Assembly: GCA_035712285.1 (NCBI GenBank) | Contig: DASTBA010000156.1 | Span: forward strand, 1 to 19,159 | Origin: CAMLHP01 sp035712285 | Lineage (GTDB): Bacteria > Gemmatimonadota > Gemmatimonadetes > Gemmatimonadales > GWC2-71-9 | Direction of reading: 5' to 3' | DNA length: 19,159 nt | In this document: in pieces, positions 1 through 8,900 of the stretch | Numbering within the stretch: position 1 is the first letter of the stretch | How the letters are laid out: every line of letters begins with the position of its first letter | Position numbers and translations under genes: made by a program | Notes under the pieces: generated by a model | Databases searched by the model: none | Seen by the model: only the letters and a program-made list of their open reading frames with translations | Told to the model about the DNA's origin: nothing

Positions 1-562
1 CCTGCTCCGCAAGCGCGGGGAAGCTCACCACGAGGAGCCCCGCGGCCAGCGCGAGCAGGACCACCATCCCGGACCACGTTGCGACATGGGCGACGGACGT
101 GCCGAACAGCCGCACATCCGCGGGCACGCCGGCCGTGAGCAGGCCGGTGGCCAGGAGTGCGATCACCGTGAGCCCGTCGAAGACCCGCTCGACCGCCACG
201 CTGGAGAGCGTGGCGCTGAAGCGGGCCGGAGCGAGCCGGCTGGCGGCGTAGGTGCGCATGAGCTCACCCATCCGGAACGGCAGGATGTTGTTGGCCATGA
301 ACCCCATGGCGATGGCGTGCCAGAGCGGGAGCGCCGGAAGGGCATGGCCGTCGTCGGCTCTCAGGAGCAGGCGCCATCGCACCAGCCGGAGCGGGAAGGT
401 GGCGGTCGCGGCTGCGACCGAGGCGCAGATCAGGAGCGGATCCGCCGCCGCGACGTAGCCTCGCAGGTCGGCCCAGTGGACGTCCCGGAGGACCCACCAC
501 AGCAGAACGCCGGCGAGTGCAGCGCCGGCGCCGAGGGCCCACCAGGAGCGTCGGGACGGCAC
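1..562 (-). CDS. Flippase-like LPG-synthase transmembrane protein (UPF0104/AglD type), partial
   Basis: The gene runs off the left edge, so only the first 187 residues are visible. I read it from a GTG at 562, three bases after the stop of the upstream gene, which suggests the two are co-transcribed. The N-terminus has a hydrophobic segment (about residues 7-25). Further membrane segments follow, with the family's hallmark patterns MANNILPFRMGE (about 92-103) and SVAVERVFDGL (about 119-129). These belong to the membrane domain shared by MprF-type lysylphosphatidylglycerol synthases and the stand-alone UPF0104/AglD proteins (PF03706), which are thought to move or modify lipid-linked substrates. 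No aminoacyl-transferase domain is visible, but the C-terminus lies outside the window. The family call is firm. The substrate is unknown. Confidence 0.82.
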   Translation of the reverse strand, partial: MPSRRSWWALGAGAALAGVLLWWVLRDVHWADLRGYVAAADPLLICASVAAATATFPLRLVRWRLLLRADDGHALPALPLWHAIAMGFMANNILPFRMGELMRTYAASRLAPARFSATLSSVAVERVFDGLTVIALLATGLLTAGVPADVRLFGTSVAHVATWSGMVVLLALAAGLLVVSFPALAEQ

Positions 563-565
563 GGC

Positions 566-2278
566 TTACGCTCCGTCCATGGCGAGCGGCACGAGGTCCA
601 GCAGTTCCCGCAGCAGCGGCTCCAGCGCGTCGAGCCCCGCTCGCCGTTCCATCTGCCCGGCGATTTCGGAACGCACCTCCGCGGCGCGTTCCAGCGCCCG
701 CCGACCCGTGAAACAGAGCGTGCGAATGTCCACCACTGCTTCTGCGGCGGGCGCGCCACTCCGGAGGCGATGGTAGGTACTGAAGCCGTGCTCCAGCGGC
801 AGGTGCTCGTCCGGTGCGAGCGACAGGATCTCCACCACGGAAGGCTCGCCCGCTGCGACGGCCGCCTCGACCGCGAACACCGATTCGCCGTCGTAGGCCA
901 GCGACTCGATCGCCACCGGTTCCGGGGCAAGCGACTCGATGGGCACGACCTCGGTCTCGGGCAGAGCCGTTGGCATGACCGGAGTCGCGGTTGGCGCCTC
1001 GGTCGGCACGGTGGCTGGTGCGTCGACCATCGTCTCGGCCGGGGAGAGGGCCGCGGCAAGCGCATCGAGCCGGGCACCGAGGCCGGCATCGAGGCCCGCA
1101 TCGGCCACGTTCCGGAGCACACCACCGGCCGCGCGGAGAGATTCAGCGAAGGTACCGACGGCAGCGGCAGCGGTGCCGTCGGCAATCGTGCGGCAGGCAG
1201 CCCGGGCGTAGCGCGCGAGCGCAGGCGTCAGGGGATCGCGACCCGCGCTCATGGCCGAGCGGAACGGGGGAACCAGGGCGTAGAGACGCAGGTCCCGCGC
1301 GGTGGCGGAGGGTGCCTGCATCAGGCGGCTGGCGGCCTGGATGAGGTGCTCCCCGTGGCTCACCAGTTCGACCGTACCGAGCGGCGACGGTGCGGCGAAC
1401 TGCGGCTGGGCCGATGATGGAGTCATCGCGTGGCGCAGGTCGCCATCCAGCAACGCCTCGATCGGGACGACATCGTCCTCGCTGGCAAACGCGCGGAGCA
1501 GTCGGTCCGTGAAGATCTGGGGTTCGGCGGCGGCAGGATCGGGGGCGCCGCGTTCGGCCACGTCCCGCGCGATACGCGTGAGGGCGGCGGCGGCGGAGTC
1601 CAGCAGGGCCGGGACGTCAGGCGGGGGCGCGAACAGGCGCGTGAGGTCTCCGACGGCAAACTCGACGCCGTCCAGCACCTCCGGCAGCGGGCTCAGTTCG
1701 CTGAGTTCGGCGAGTCCGCGGAGCGACTGCATCCGGCGGAGCACCGCATACAGGGGCTCACGCGCCTCGGGCGTGGATTCCAGGCTTCGGGCCGCGCGAT
1801 CCAGCGCACTGGCCACCAGTGCCCCCTCGCGGGCCACGAAGGCCCGGATACCGGTCTGGGCCTGCTGCGGCGCGACCGGAGCCGGTCCGAGCCTCGGATC
1901 GCGGATCTCGCCGCCGGCCAGGGCCGCCAGTTCGCTGGCGACGCGACCGGCCCGGGCTTCATCGGCGGGGGTCCACTCCCGGGCGCGGCGCACGAGGTGC
2001 CGCACTTCCTCCACGGCGTGGCCGGCGCGCTCGCGGCTCGCCGGATCCATGGGGCGCTTGCCGTCACGCCACGCCCGGGCCAGCGCCTCGAATCCCGCCG
2101 CCGCCCGTGCGATGGCAGTCTGGTTGGCCATGAGCGCCGAACCGCGGAGCGCCCGCGCATAGCGCAGGAACTCCGCCGGGTCGCTGCCCTCCGGGCGGGA
2201 AATCTGGGTGTCGAGCCGGTCGAGACACTCGCCAGCCTCGAGCGCGAAGAAATCCGCGGAACCGAGCGGGGCGTTCAT
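566..2278 (-). CDS. Degenerate HPt-like helical protein with repeated VPIESL-type motifs
   Basis: A 570-aa soluble protein rich in Ala and Leu, predicted mostly helical. Residues 8-75 resemble a histidine-phosphotransfer (HPt) domain: the segment ARALRGSALMA at 41-51 aligns with the usual H-x-L-K-G-S-A helix, but Arg stands where the phosphorylated His should be. A second similar helix, MQSLRGLAEL at 183-192, has Gln in that position. The linkers carry related short motifs: VVPIEALL (270-277), VVPIESLA (444-451), VAIESLAYDGE (455-465) and VVEILSLAPDE (481-491). This suggests a scaffold descended from chemotaxis or two-component proteins rather than an active phosphotransfer protein. It lies 61 bases after pdxJ and 3 bases before the flippase-like gene. 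No CheA kinase, receiver or CheW domain is visible. The function is not known, and the HPt relationship is an inference from pattern. Confidence 0.6.
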   Translation of the reverse strand: MNAPLGSADFFALEAGECLDRLDTQISRPEGSDPAEFLRYARALRGSALMANQTAIARAAAGFEALARAWRDGKRPMDPASRERAGHAVEEVRHLVRRAREWTPADEARAGRVASELAALAGGEIRDPRLGPAPVAPQQAQTGIRAFVAREGALVASALDRAARSLESTPEAREPLYAVLRRMQSLRGLAELSELSPLPEVLDGVEFAVGDLTRLFAPPPDVPALLDSAAAALTRIARDVAERGAPDPAAAEPQIFTDRLLRAFASEDDVVPIEALLDGDLRHAMTPSSAQPQFAAPSPLGTVELVSHGEHLIQAASRLMQAPSATARDLRLYALVPPFRSAMSAGRDPLTPALARYARAACRTIADGTAAAAVGTFAESLRAAGGVLRNVADAGLDAGLGARLDALAAALSPAETMVDAPATVPTEAPTATPVMPTALPETEVVPIESLAPEPVAIESLAYDGESVFAVEAAVAAGEPSVVEILSLAPDEHLPLEHGFSTYHRLRSGAPAAEAVVDIRTLCFTGRRALERAAEVRSEIAGQMERRAGLDALEPLLRELLDLVPLAMDGA

Positions 2279-2314
2279 GCGGCCTCGATGTCGGGGTGGA
2301 ACGGCACGGCCCTT

Positions 2315-2343
2315 ACACTATGCAGGGGCTTCGGCACGGTCAA
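2315..2343 (-). promoter_or_regulatory. Possible sigma-70-like promoter for the HPt-like gene
   Basis: On the minus strand TTGACC (2338-2343, overlapping the pdxJ stop) is followed 17 bases later by TAGTGT (2315-2320). The -35 element matches the consensus at 5 of 6 positions and the spacing is ideal, but the -10 matches at only 3 of 6. It would allow the HPt-like gene to be transcribed apart from pdxJ. The proposal is weak and rests on sequence alone. Confidence 0.28.
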
Positions 2344-3044
2344 CGGACCAGCGCGGCCATGTCGCGCACGGCGTCCTGCATGCCGACCAGCAGGGCGCGG
2401 CTCACCACGCTGTGACCGATGTTGAGCTCCTCGATCTCGGGGATGGCCGCCACCGGCGCCACGTTCTCGTAGGTGAGCCCGTGTCCGGCGTGCACGGCGA
2501 GGCCCAGGTCGCGCGCCATGCGGGCCGAGGTCTTCAGCTCATCCAGCGCCCCGGGGCCGGTCCGCCAGGTGTGGGCATAACGGCCGGTGTGGAGCTCCAC
2601 CGCCGGCACGCCGAGCGCCATTGCCGCCCGGATCGCCTCGGGATCGGGATCGATGAAGAGGGAGACCCGGGTGCCCGCCTCACGAAGCTTCCCGACGGCA
2701 TCGCGGAGGCGCTCCGACGGTGCGGCAAGGTCGAGGCCGCCCTCGGTTGTCACCTCTTCACGACGTTCGGGGACCAGGGTGGCCTGAAACGGCCGCAGCC
2801 GGCAGGCCAGCGCCACGATCTCCGGGCTGGCGGCGAGCTCCAGGTTGAGCACGGTGCGCACGGAGCTTGCAAGGCGCTCCACGTCCCGGTCCTGGATGTG
2901 GCGCCGGTCTTCCCGCAGGTGGGCGGTGATGCCGTCGGCGCCGCCGGCTTCCGCCAGCCGGGCGGCCGTGACCGGATCCGGCTCGTCGGTGCGCCGCGCC
3001 TCGCGCACCGTCGCCACATGGTCAATGTTGATGTAGAGTCGCAT
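2340..3044 (-). CDS. pdxJ: Pyridoxine 5'-phosphate synthase PdxJ
   Basis: This cytoplasmic TIM-barrel enzyme condenses 1-deoxy-D-xylulose 5-phosphate with 3-amino-2-oxopropyl phosphate to form pyridoxine 5'-phosphate, the ring-closing step of the DXP-dependent vitamin B6 pathway. At 234 aa it has the normal length. The family signatures are present in order: NIDHVATVR (6-14), GADGITAHLREDRRHI (35-50), LVPERREEVTTEGGLD (90-105), VSLFIDP (127-133), ELHTGRYA (150-157), VHAGHGLTY (184-192) and ELNIGH (206-211). The expected catalytic acid and histidines (H42, E69, H188 by family alignment) are in place. The ATG at 3044 gives the standard N-terminus MRLYINIDH. The gene is divergent from the secreted-protein gene at 3111. 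The PLP product could serve the aminotransferase encoded further along, but that is only a pathway connection, not an operon. Confidence 0.97.
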   Translation of the reverse strand: MRLYINIDHVATVREARRTDEPDPVTAARLAEAGGADGITAHLREDRRHIQDRDVERLASSVRTVLNLELAASPEIVALACRLRPFQATLVPERREEVTTEGGLDLAAPSERLRDAVGKLREAGTRVSLFIDPDPEAIRAAMALGVPAVELHTGRYAHTWRTGPGALDELKTSARMARDLGLAVHAGHGLTYENVAPVAAIPEIEELNIGHSVVSRALLVGMQDAVRDMAALVR

Positions 3045-3052
3045 CGGCCCGG

Positions 3053-3082
3053 TTGTTTGCAGGTTTCGTCACCGGTTATCTT
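3053..3082 (+). promoter_or_regulatory. Possible promoter for the secreted protein at 3111
   Basis: TTGTTT (3053-3058) and TATCTT (3077-3082) are separated by 18 bases in the short divergent gap between pdxJ and the gene at 3111. They are the most AT-rich stretches in an otherwise GC-rich gap, and the implied start would give a leader of about 20 bases. The -35 match is poor. This is a low-confidence call. Confidence 0.27.
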
Positions 3083-3110
3083 CGCACAGGAACTTTGCCC
3101 GGAGCATCGC

Positions 3111-3584
3111 GTGCCCCATTCCGCTTCCCGCATTCTCGCGACTGTCGCCCTCGGCCTGTCGCTCACGGCCGGCACCGCGGCGGCGCAATCTCCGTCGCCG
3201 CAGGCCGGGTCCGAGGCGGCGGTGCAGGGTTTTCTGCACGCCGTGGCCGACAGCAACCTCGAAAAGATGGCGCAACTCTGGGGTACGTCCAAGGGCGCCG
3301 CGGCCAAGACGCACGAGCCCTCCGACTACGACCGCCGCATCGTCGTGATGCAGGCCTACCTGCACGGCGCGGAATTCAAGATCCTGTCGAATACCGCGGA
3401 CCAGGGGCGCAAGGACCGGCGCACCCTGCAGGTGGAGCTGACCCGCGACGGGTGCGACAAGATCGTGCCGTTCACGACGGTGCGCACCCGCTCCGGCAGC
3501 TGGATCGTGTCCGCGATCGAACTGGGTGAGCTGGGAAGTCCGGGCCGCCAGTGCGGCCCGAGCGATTCGACCAGCGCCCGGTAG
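3111..3584 (+). CDS. Small secreted protein, possibly NTF2-like fold
   Basis: A 157-aa protein read from a GTG at 3111, chosen because a GGAG ribosome site (3100-3103) lies 7 bases upstream and the protein then opens with a clean signal peptide (hydrophobic core about residues 8-22, probable cleavage after TAAAQ at 22-26). The mature part begins with a helix containing VQGFLHAVADSNLEKMAQLWG (pieces within 38-58) and ends in a beta-rich half with SGSWIVSAIEL (128-138). This layout is seen in NTF2-like/SnoaL-like lipocalin-sized domains, in which a helix precedes a curved sheet. C115 and C148 could form a disulfide after export. I do not recognise a named family, and the fold is an inference. 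It is convergent with the epimerase gene. Confidence 0.72.
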   Translation: MPHSASRILATVALGLSLTAGTAAAQSPSPQAGSEAAVQGFLHAVADSNLEKMAQLWGTSKGAAAKTHEPSDYDRRIVVMQAYLHGAEFKILSNTADQGRKDRRTLQVELTRDGCDKIVPFTTVRTRSGSWIVSAIELGELGSPGRQCGPSDSTSAR

Positions 3585-3606
3585 GCGCCGGGAACCCCCG
3601 GGCGTT
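3575..3606. terminator. Hairpin between convergent genes
   Basis: CGCCCGG (3575-3581) pairs with CCGGGCG (3598-3604) and is followed by TT and a short AT-containing stretch. A competing left arm, CGCCGGG (3586-3592), could pair with the same right arm with one bulge. The structure overlaps the stop codon of the secreted-protein gene and ends just before the stop of the convergent epimerase gene, so it could end transcription from both sides. There is no long U-tract. Confidence 0.4.
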
Positions 3607-3609
3607 CAT

Positions 3610-4005
3610 TCAGTCAGTAAGTTCGATCAGCACGCCGGCGGTGGATTTCGGGTGGATGAATGCGACTCGCCGCCCGCCGGCGCCGGGCCGGGGCGTCCGA
3701 TCCACGAGCTGGTAGCCCCGGGCCCGGCATGCGGCGAGCGCGGCATCGAGGTCGGGCACCCGGTAGCAGATGTGGTGAATGCCGGGGCCGCGGCGCTCGA
3801 GGAAACGCGCAATGGGGCTGTCGGGCAGGAGGGGAGCGAGGAGTTCCACCTCTGATTCGCCGAACGGGAACGAGAGAATGGCCGCGCCGTCGGATTCCTC
3901 GGGCGGATGGGGTTCGAGTCCCAGGATCTCGCGGTAGAAGCGGGCGGCGGCGTCAAGATCGGGCACGGCGATGCCCACATGAGCGATACGAGGCGCGGAC
4001 GTCAC
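3610..4005 (-). CDS. mce: Methylmalonyl-CoA epimerase-like VOC enzyme
   Basis: A 131-aa single VOC-superfamily protein. Methylmalonyl-CoA epimerase interconverts the (R) and (S) forms of methylmalonyl-CoA in propionate and branched-chain degradation, using a metal in a paired beta-alpha-beta-beta-beta fold. The expected ligands are visible: His in RIAHVGIAV near the N-terminus, His in the central GIHHICYRV, and Glu in the terminal VLIELTD. The VELLAPL segment carries a Glu at the place of a family catalytic acid. I chose the GTG at 4005 over an ATG at 4062 because GGGAG (4013-4017) sits 7 bases upstream and the shorter protein matches the usual N-terminus. Lactoylglutathione lyases and other VOC enzymes share this fold, but the pattern fits the epimerase best. 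No mutase gene is in the window. Confidence 0.82.
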   Translation of the reverse strand: MTSAPRIAHVGIAVPDLDAAARFYREILGLEPHPPEESDGAAILSFPFGESEVELLAPLLPDSPIARFLERRGPGIHHICYRVPDLDAALAACRARGYQLVDRTPRPGAGGRRVAFIHPKSTAGVLIELTD

Positions 4006-4031
4006 GAGGCGTCTCCCGAAGAGTGGAACAT

Positions 4032-4057
4032 GGAGCCGGGAGTACAGTCGCGGCTCC
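4032..4057. repeat. Inverted repeat in the mce/trxA divergent gap
   Basis: GGAGCCG (4032-4038) and CGGCTCC (4051-4057) form a perfect 7-bp inverted repeat with a 12-base spacer. It lies between the divergent mce and trxA starts and is followed by the only AT-rich patch of the gap (CATTTATCA, about 4060-4068). It could be an operator or a leader hairpin. Position is the only support for a role. Confidence 0.3.
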
Positions 4058-4088
4058 TTCATTTATCACCGGACTGGAGAATAACCTG

Positions 4089-4427
4089 ATGAGCGCCACG
4101 AATACCCTGATTGCCCCGGTCACGGATGAGACCTTTGCCGCCGAGGTGGAGCAGTCGCAGGGCCTCGTGCTGGTCGACTTCTGGGCGACCTGGTGCGGCC
4201 CATGCAAGGCGATTGCCCCGGTGCTGGACCAGCTGGCCAATGCCTATGCCGGCAAGCTGCGGGTCGCCAAGCTGGACGTGGACGCGAACCAGGGCGTGAC
4301 CCAGCGCTTCAACGTGCGCTCCATTCCGAGCATCCTCTTCTTCCGTGATGGCCGCCACGTGGACACGGTGGTCGGCGCCGTGCCGAAGGCCACCCTCGAG
4401 GAGCGGATCAAGAAGCATCTGGGGTGA
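4089..4427 (+). CDS. trxA: Thioredoxin
   Basis: A 112-aa cytoplasmic thioredoxin, the general disulfide reductase that passes electrons from thioredoxin reductase to ribonucleotide reductase and other targets. The redox motif WCGPC is at 35-39 inside VDFWATWCGPCK, and the cis-proline loop RSIPS is at 77-81 (P80). The buried Asp of the VDFWA strand (D30) and the glycine pair of the C-terminal strand region are also where expected. There is no signal peptide. The ATG at 4089 has GGAG at 4076-4079. The stop codon overlaps the GTG start of rsmI by 4 bases (GTGA), so the two are almost certainly translationally coupled. Upstream it is divergent from the epimerase gene. Confidence 0.96.
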   Translation: MSATNTLIAPVTDETFAAEVEQSQGLVLVDFWATWCGPCKAIAPVLDQLANAYAGKLRVAKLDVDANQGVTQRFNVRSIPSILFFRDGRHVDTVVGAVPKATLEERIKKHLG

Positions 4428-5272
4428 GCGCCTCGCTGTACGTCGTCGCGACGCCGCTGGGCAATCTCGGGGACCTCACCGCGCGCGCGGCCGAGGTCCT
4501 CCGGCTTGTTGGCGTGGTGGCTGCCGAGGACACCCGTCGTACCAGCCGTCTTCTGTCCCACCTGGGCGCCTCGCCTCGCCTCCTCTCCTTCCATGCGCAT
4601 TCACCGGATCGGCGGATCGGGACACTGCTCGAAATCCTGCGCGAAGGCCGCGACGTGGCACTCGTCTCCGATGCCGGCACCCCGCTGATCAGCGATCCGG
4701 GGACAGACCTCGTGGATGCCGTGCGCCAGGCCGGCTTTCGCATCGTCCCCATTCCGGGACCGTCCGCCGTGATCACGGCCCTGTCCGCCGCCGGGCTGGG
4801 TGGCGACCGCTACCTGTTCCTGGGCTTCGTGCCGCGGAAGGGTGGTGAACGCCGCCGGCTGCTGGAGCGGGCGGCCGCCGAGCCGTGGCCGGTGGTGTTT
4901 TTCGAGGCGCCCGGCCGCCTCGCCGCGCTGCTCGGAGACCTGATGGCGCTGACCGGGCCGGCGCGGCGTGCCACGGTGGCGCGGGAGCTGACGAAAATCC
5001 ACGAGGAGATCCGTACGGACTCCCTGGAGACCCTTGTGGCGGACTACGCATCCCGTGAAGTGCTGGGCGAAGTGACCGTTGTCCTTGCCGGCGCCGATCC
5101 GGGGGCACCGGCAGAGACGGGGCCGCCGGCAGAGGCGGGCGATCTCGCCCGCGAACTGCTCCGGGCCGGCGGGACGCGCAAGGACGTGGCCGCCCAGCTG
5201 ACCGAGCGCCTGGGGCTCCCCCGCAACGATGCCTATCGCCTGGTGAACGAGCTGGATCTCACGTCGGAGTAG
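4424..5272 (+). CDS. rsmI: 16S rRNA (cytidine1402-2'-O)-methyltransferase RsmI
   Basis: A 282-aa tetrapyrrole-methylase-fold enzyme that uses S-adenosylmethionine to 2'-O-methylate C1402 of 16S rRNA in the ribosomal P site. It begins LYVVATPLGNLGDLTARA (pieces within 5-22), followed by AAEDTRRT (33-40), VALVSDAGTPLISDPG (78-93), IPGPSAVITALSAAGL (110-125) and VVFFEAP (157-163). These are the standard RsmI blocks in order. The last 45 residues (GTRKDVAAQLTERLGL followed by NDAYRLV) form the small C-terminal helical domain typical of the family. The GTG at 4424 overlaps the trxA stop by 4 bases. Just before the C-terminal domain there is a short Pro/Ala/Gly linker. The DUF4159 gene starts two bases after the stop. 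Confidence 0.96.
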   Translation: MSASLYVVATPLGNLGDLTARAAEVLRLVGVVAAEDTRRTSRLLSHLGASPRLLSFHAHSPDRRIGTLLEILREGRDVALVSDAGTPLISDPGTDLVDAVRQAGFRIVPIPGPSAVITALSAAGLGGDRYLFLGFVPRKGGERRRLLERAAAEPWPVVFFEAPGRLAALLGDLMALTGPARRATVARELTKIHEEIRTDSLETLVADYASREVLGEVTVVLAGADPGAPAETGPPAEAGDLARELLRAGGTRKDVAAQLTERLGLPRNDAYRLVNELDLTSE

Positions 5273-5274
5273 TC

Positions 5275-5952
5275 ATGCTCCACCTGCGGGGCATTCTCCT
5301 GTTGGTTGCACTCGGCGGCTCGGCGACACGCGTGGCGGCGCAGGAGGCGGAGGCGCCGCTCACCATCGGACGGCTGCACTACGACGGCGGTGGGGACTGG
5401 TATGCCAATCCGTCGAGCCTTCCCAACCTCCTCACGGCCATCCGGACGCGTACCGCCCTCCGTGCGGCGGTCACCGAAAAAGTGGTGACGCTCGATTCCG
5501 ATGACCTGTGGAACGTTCCCTACATCTACATGACGGGCCACGGGAACGTCCATTTCAGCGACGCCGACCTGGAAACCCTGCGGCGCTACCTGCGTGCCGG
5601 CGGCTTCCTGCACGCCGACGACAACTACGGGATGGACGCCTCGATCCGCCGGGAGCTCAACCGCCTCTTTCCGGGCCATCCGCTCGAGGAAGTGCCGCTC
5701 AGCCATCCGATCTATCACCTGATCTACGACTTCCCCAAGGGGATTCCCAAGATCCACGAGCACGATGGCCTGCCGGCGCAGGGGTTCGGGATCTTTCTCG
5801 ACGGGCGTCTCGCGGTCTACTACTCCTATCAGAGCGATCTGGGCGATGGGTGGGAAGATCCCGAGGTCCATCACGACCCGCCGGAGAAGCGGGAAGCGGC
5901 GCTGCGCATGGGGGTCAACCTGTTCGCCTACGCGGTAGGATACGGCGGATGA
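5275..5952 (+). CDS. DUF4159 family exported protein
   Basis: A 225-aa protein with a Sec signal peptide (residues 1-22, ending VAAQ). The ATG at 5275 has GGAG at 5266-5269. The mature protein matches the DUF4159 pattern: RLHYDGGGDWYANPSSLPNL (pieces within 33-52), LDSDDLWNVPYIYMTGHG (73-90), LRRYLRAGGFLHADD (102-116), then a His-rich stretch and GWEDPEVHH (192-200). The element 'hydrophobic strand, GHG, then yLraGGfL' recalls the class-I glutamine-amidotransferase/ThuA-like flavodoxin fold, but no catalytic Cys-His-Glu triad is evident. Family members are usually found near DUF4175 and MoxR/BatA-type genes. Its biochemical role is unknown. It overlaps the DUF4175 start by 4 bases (ATGA). Confidence 0.88.
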   Translation: MLHLRGILLLVALGGSATRVAAQEAEAPLTIGRLHYDGGGDWYANPSSLPNLLTAIRTRTALRAAVTEKVVTLDSDDLWNVPYIYMTGHGNVHFSDADLETLRRYLRAGGFLHADDNYGMDASIRRELNRLFPGHPLEEVPLSHPIYHLIYDFPKGIPKIHEHDGLPAQGFGIFLDGRLAVYYSYQSDLGDGWEDPEVHHDPPEKREAALRMGVNLFAYAVGYGG

Positions 5953-8900
5953 GCAGCGCCACGCGCGACGCCCTCCAGCATGTCGGCCGGCCGCTTGCCC
6001 TGCGAGGCCGCACCGGCTGGATGCTGCTGGCGGCGGGCGGCTCGCTGCTGGTCCTGGGCGTCGTTGCCTGGCTGCTTCGGGCCGAACTGGCGCGGGCACC
6101 GCTCTGGGTGCCGCTGGCCTGGCTCGGAGTGATCGCGCTGCTGGGCGCCGGGCTGGCCATCATCTCGCGCGACGGCGCAACGTTCACGCCGGTGGCCCTG
6201 GCCAGGCGACTCGAATCGAGTGGCGCATGGCGGCCGGGTGCATTGCGCGGGCTGCTTGAGCCCCCGGTCCGGGGTGCGAGTGATCAGCTGCGAGCGCACG
6301 CCGACCGTGCCGGCGCCGACGCGGTGGCTCGCGACGCGGACGCGGCGGTCGCGCCGCTGGCCGCGCGGATCAGGCGACGGGTGCTGCGAGGCGCCGGTGC
6401 CGTGGTGGCCGGGCTGCTGCTGCTCGGCTCCGCCCGGCCCTGGAATGGTGCCCCGTCCCGCCTCTGGCATCCGGCCCGGGCCGTCATCGAGGCGGCGCAG
6501 CCGGTGCGGATCACGGCAGTGCGGTCCGCGGTGGATCGCGGGGCGCGCGCCGAGCTGCGAGTGGAGGCGCCGGGGCGCGCCCGCGCGGTGCTGTTCACGC
6601 GTGCGCCGGGCGACACCTGGAGCGCGCATACCCTCGCGCTGGATGCGGACGGGCGGGCGGCCTGGACCTCGCCGCCGCTCACGGCGGATCTCTTCGCCCA
6701 TGCGCGGGCGTCCGGCCGCGGCTCCGACACCGTTGAGGTGACGGTGCGCCTGCCCGCATTTCTCGGGGCACTCACGGTCACGGCGCATTACCCGCGCTAC
6801 CTCGGCCTCGAGGATGAGCCGTTGCCGGTGTCGGGTGACACGGTGCTGCTTCCTGCGGGCACGCGTGTCGTCACGGCCGGGGAAGCCACCACTCCGCTCG
6901 GGAGTGCGCGCTGGATCATGGGAGCGGCCACGGACACGCTGGAGACCCGCGGCTCTTCCTTTCGGGGAACGTTCACTCCGGTTCAGAGTGGGGACTATCG
7001 GCTCGAAGTGCTGAGCAGTGCCGGTGCATCGATCGGTGGTGAAGCCGTGCATCTTCCCATCCGGTTGCTGGCGGACAGCGCGCCGGAGGTGCGGGTTCCG
7101 GTGCCGGGTGCGGACACCGTCGCCCCGTTGTCCCTGCGGCTGCCCCTGGTGATCGATGCGCACGATGACCACGCGGTGAGCTCGGTCACGGTCGAGATGC
7201 GGAAGGGGCGGGACAGCTTCCGGAGCGACTCGGTGCCACTCGGCGGCGGCGGCTCCGACCGGGTGATCCTTTCCTACGATCTCGACCTGGTGGCGCTAGG
7301 CGCCCAGCCGGGTGATACGGTGCGGTATCGGATCCTTGCCCGGGACAACGCGCCGGCGGCGCATGTGGGCCGCTCACCCGAGTATCTGGTCCGGGTGCCG
7401 TCGGCGGAGGAGTTGCGCGCGGCGCAGCGCATGGCGACGGCCGCCGCGGCGAGCAGCCTCGATTCCCTGGTGCAGCGGACGGAGCAGGTCTCGCGGCAGA
7501 CGGAAGACCTCTCGCGCGAGCGGGCGCGCGCCAGCGCCGGCCGTGAGGGCACCGACCCGCCGCTCAGTTTCGAGCAGGCAAAGCGGGCTGAAGCGGCGGC
7601 CGACGCCACCAGCGAGCTGGTGCGGCAGGCCGAGGAGCTGAAGGGCCAACTGGACGCGCTCCGCCAGGCCGCGGTGCAGGCGGGCCTCGACGATCCGGCC
7701 TTCCAGAAGCAGCTGGCGGACGTGGCGCAGGAGCTGGCCAGGGCGCTCACACCCGAGCTTCGTGCGAAACTGGCCGAATTGCAGAAGGCGCTTCAGCAGC
7801 TCGATGCGGAGCAGGCGCAGCGCGCGCTGCAGAACCTGAGTGAGGCCCAGAAGCAGCTGAAGAATGCCCTCGAGCGATCTCGCGAGCTGTTCCGCCGCGC
7901 GGCCGAGGAGGGCGAGCTGGCGTCGCTGTCGGCCGAGGCGCGGGACCTGGCCAAGGCGCAGAATGACTGGAATGCGAAGGCGGCCTCGGCGGACAGCGCG
8001 CGCGCCGCGGCCGACCAGCAGCAGCTGGCGCAGCGCGCCGACTCGCTGAGTGCACAGCTCAAGGCCGCCGCCGGCCGCATGGATTCGTCCGCGGCGCAGC
8101 AGGCACTGCAGCAGGCGGCTCGGCAGGCCGGGCAGGCGGGGCAGGAGATGCAGCAGGCCGGCCAGCAGATGCGGGCCGGGAATCGTGGAGGTGCGCAGCA
8201 GCATGGCCGGAACGCGGAAAACATGCTGACGCCGCTCGCGCCACAGATGGACCAGGCCCGCAAGTCCATCCAGGACGACTGGCGCGAGGAAGTGATGCGG
8301 GCGCTTGACCAGTCGCTGGCCGAGACCAGCCGGCTGGCTCGCCAAGAGCTTGCGCTGTCGCGCCAGCTCGATGCCGGTGCGCCAGCCGACGCCGCCCGGA
8401 AGGAACAGGCGGGCATCGAGGACGGCCTGGAGAAGGTGGCCGAACGGATTCGTGACGTGTCGGGCAAGAACGCGCTGGTGTCCCAGCAGATCGGCATTGC
8501 GCTGGAGGCCGCGCGCCAGCAGATGGCGAGCGCACGGGAGGCGCTGGCCTCCGCGACGCCCAATCTCCCCGCCGGTGCGGACCGGACTGGTACGGCGGTA
8601 GATGCGCTCAATACCGCGGCCTACATGATGGTCCGGTCGCGGAACGATGTGGCCGGCTCGGCGTCCGGCTCCGGACTGGCGGAAGCGATGGAGCGGATGA
8701 GCCAGCTGGCGGGGCAGCAGGGACAGGTGGGCCAGCAGCTGAGTGCGCTCATCCCGATGATGGGCCAGGGCCAGGCTGGCATGCAGCAGCAACTTTCCCA
8801 GCTCGCGGCGGCCCAGCGGGCCATCGCCGAGCAGCTCGAGCGGATGCAGGCCCAGGGCAACATGCCGGGCGCGGGAGAACTGGCGCAGGACGCGAAGGAT

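Noticed and set aside
86..2425. Plus-strand open frames (443 and 331 aa) opposite the flippase-like and HPt-like genes
   Set aside because: Both are Arg/Gly/His-rich shadows. The minus-strand readings have membrane segments or amphipathic helices and tight gene junctions.
4006..4062. Longer N-terminus for the epimerase from the ATG at 4062
   Set aside because: The extra 19 residues do not look like the family, and the GTG at 4005 has a well-spaced GGGAG site.
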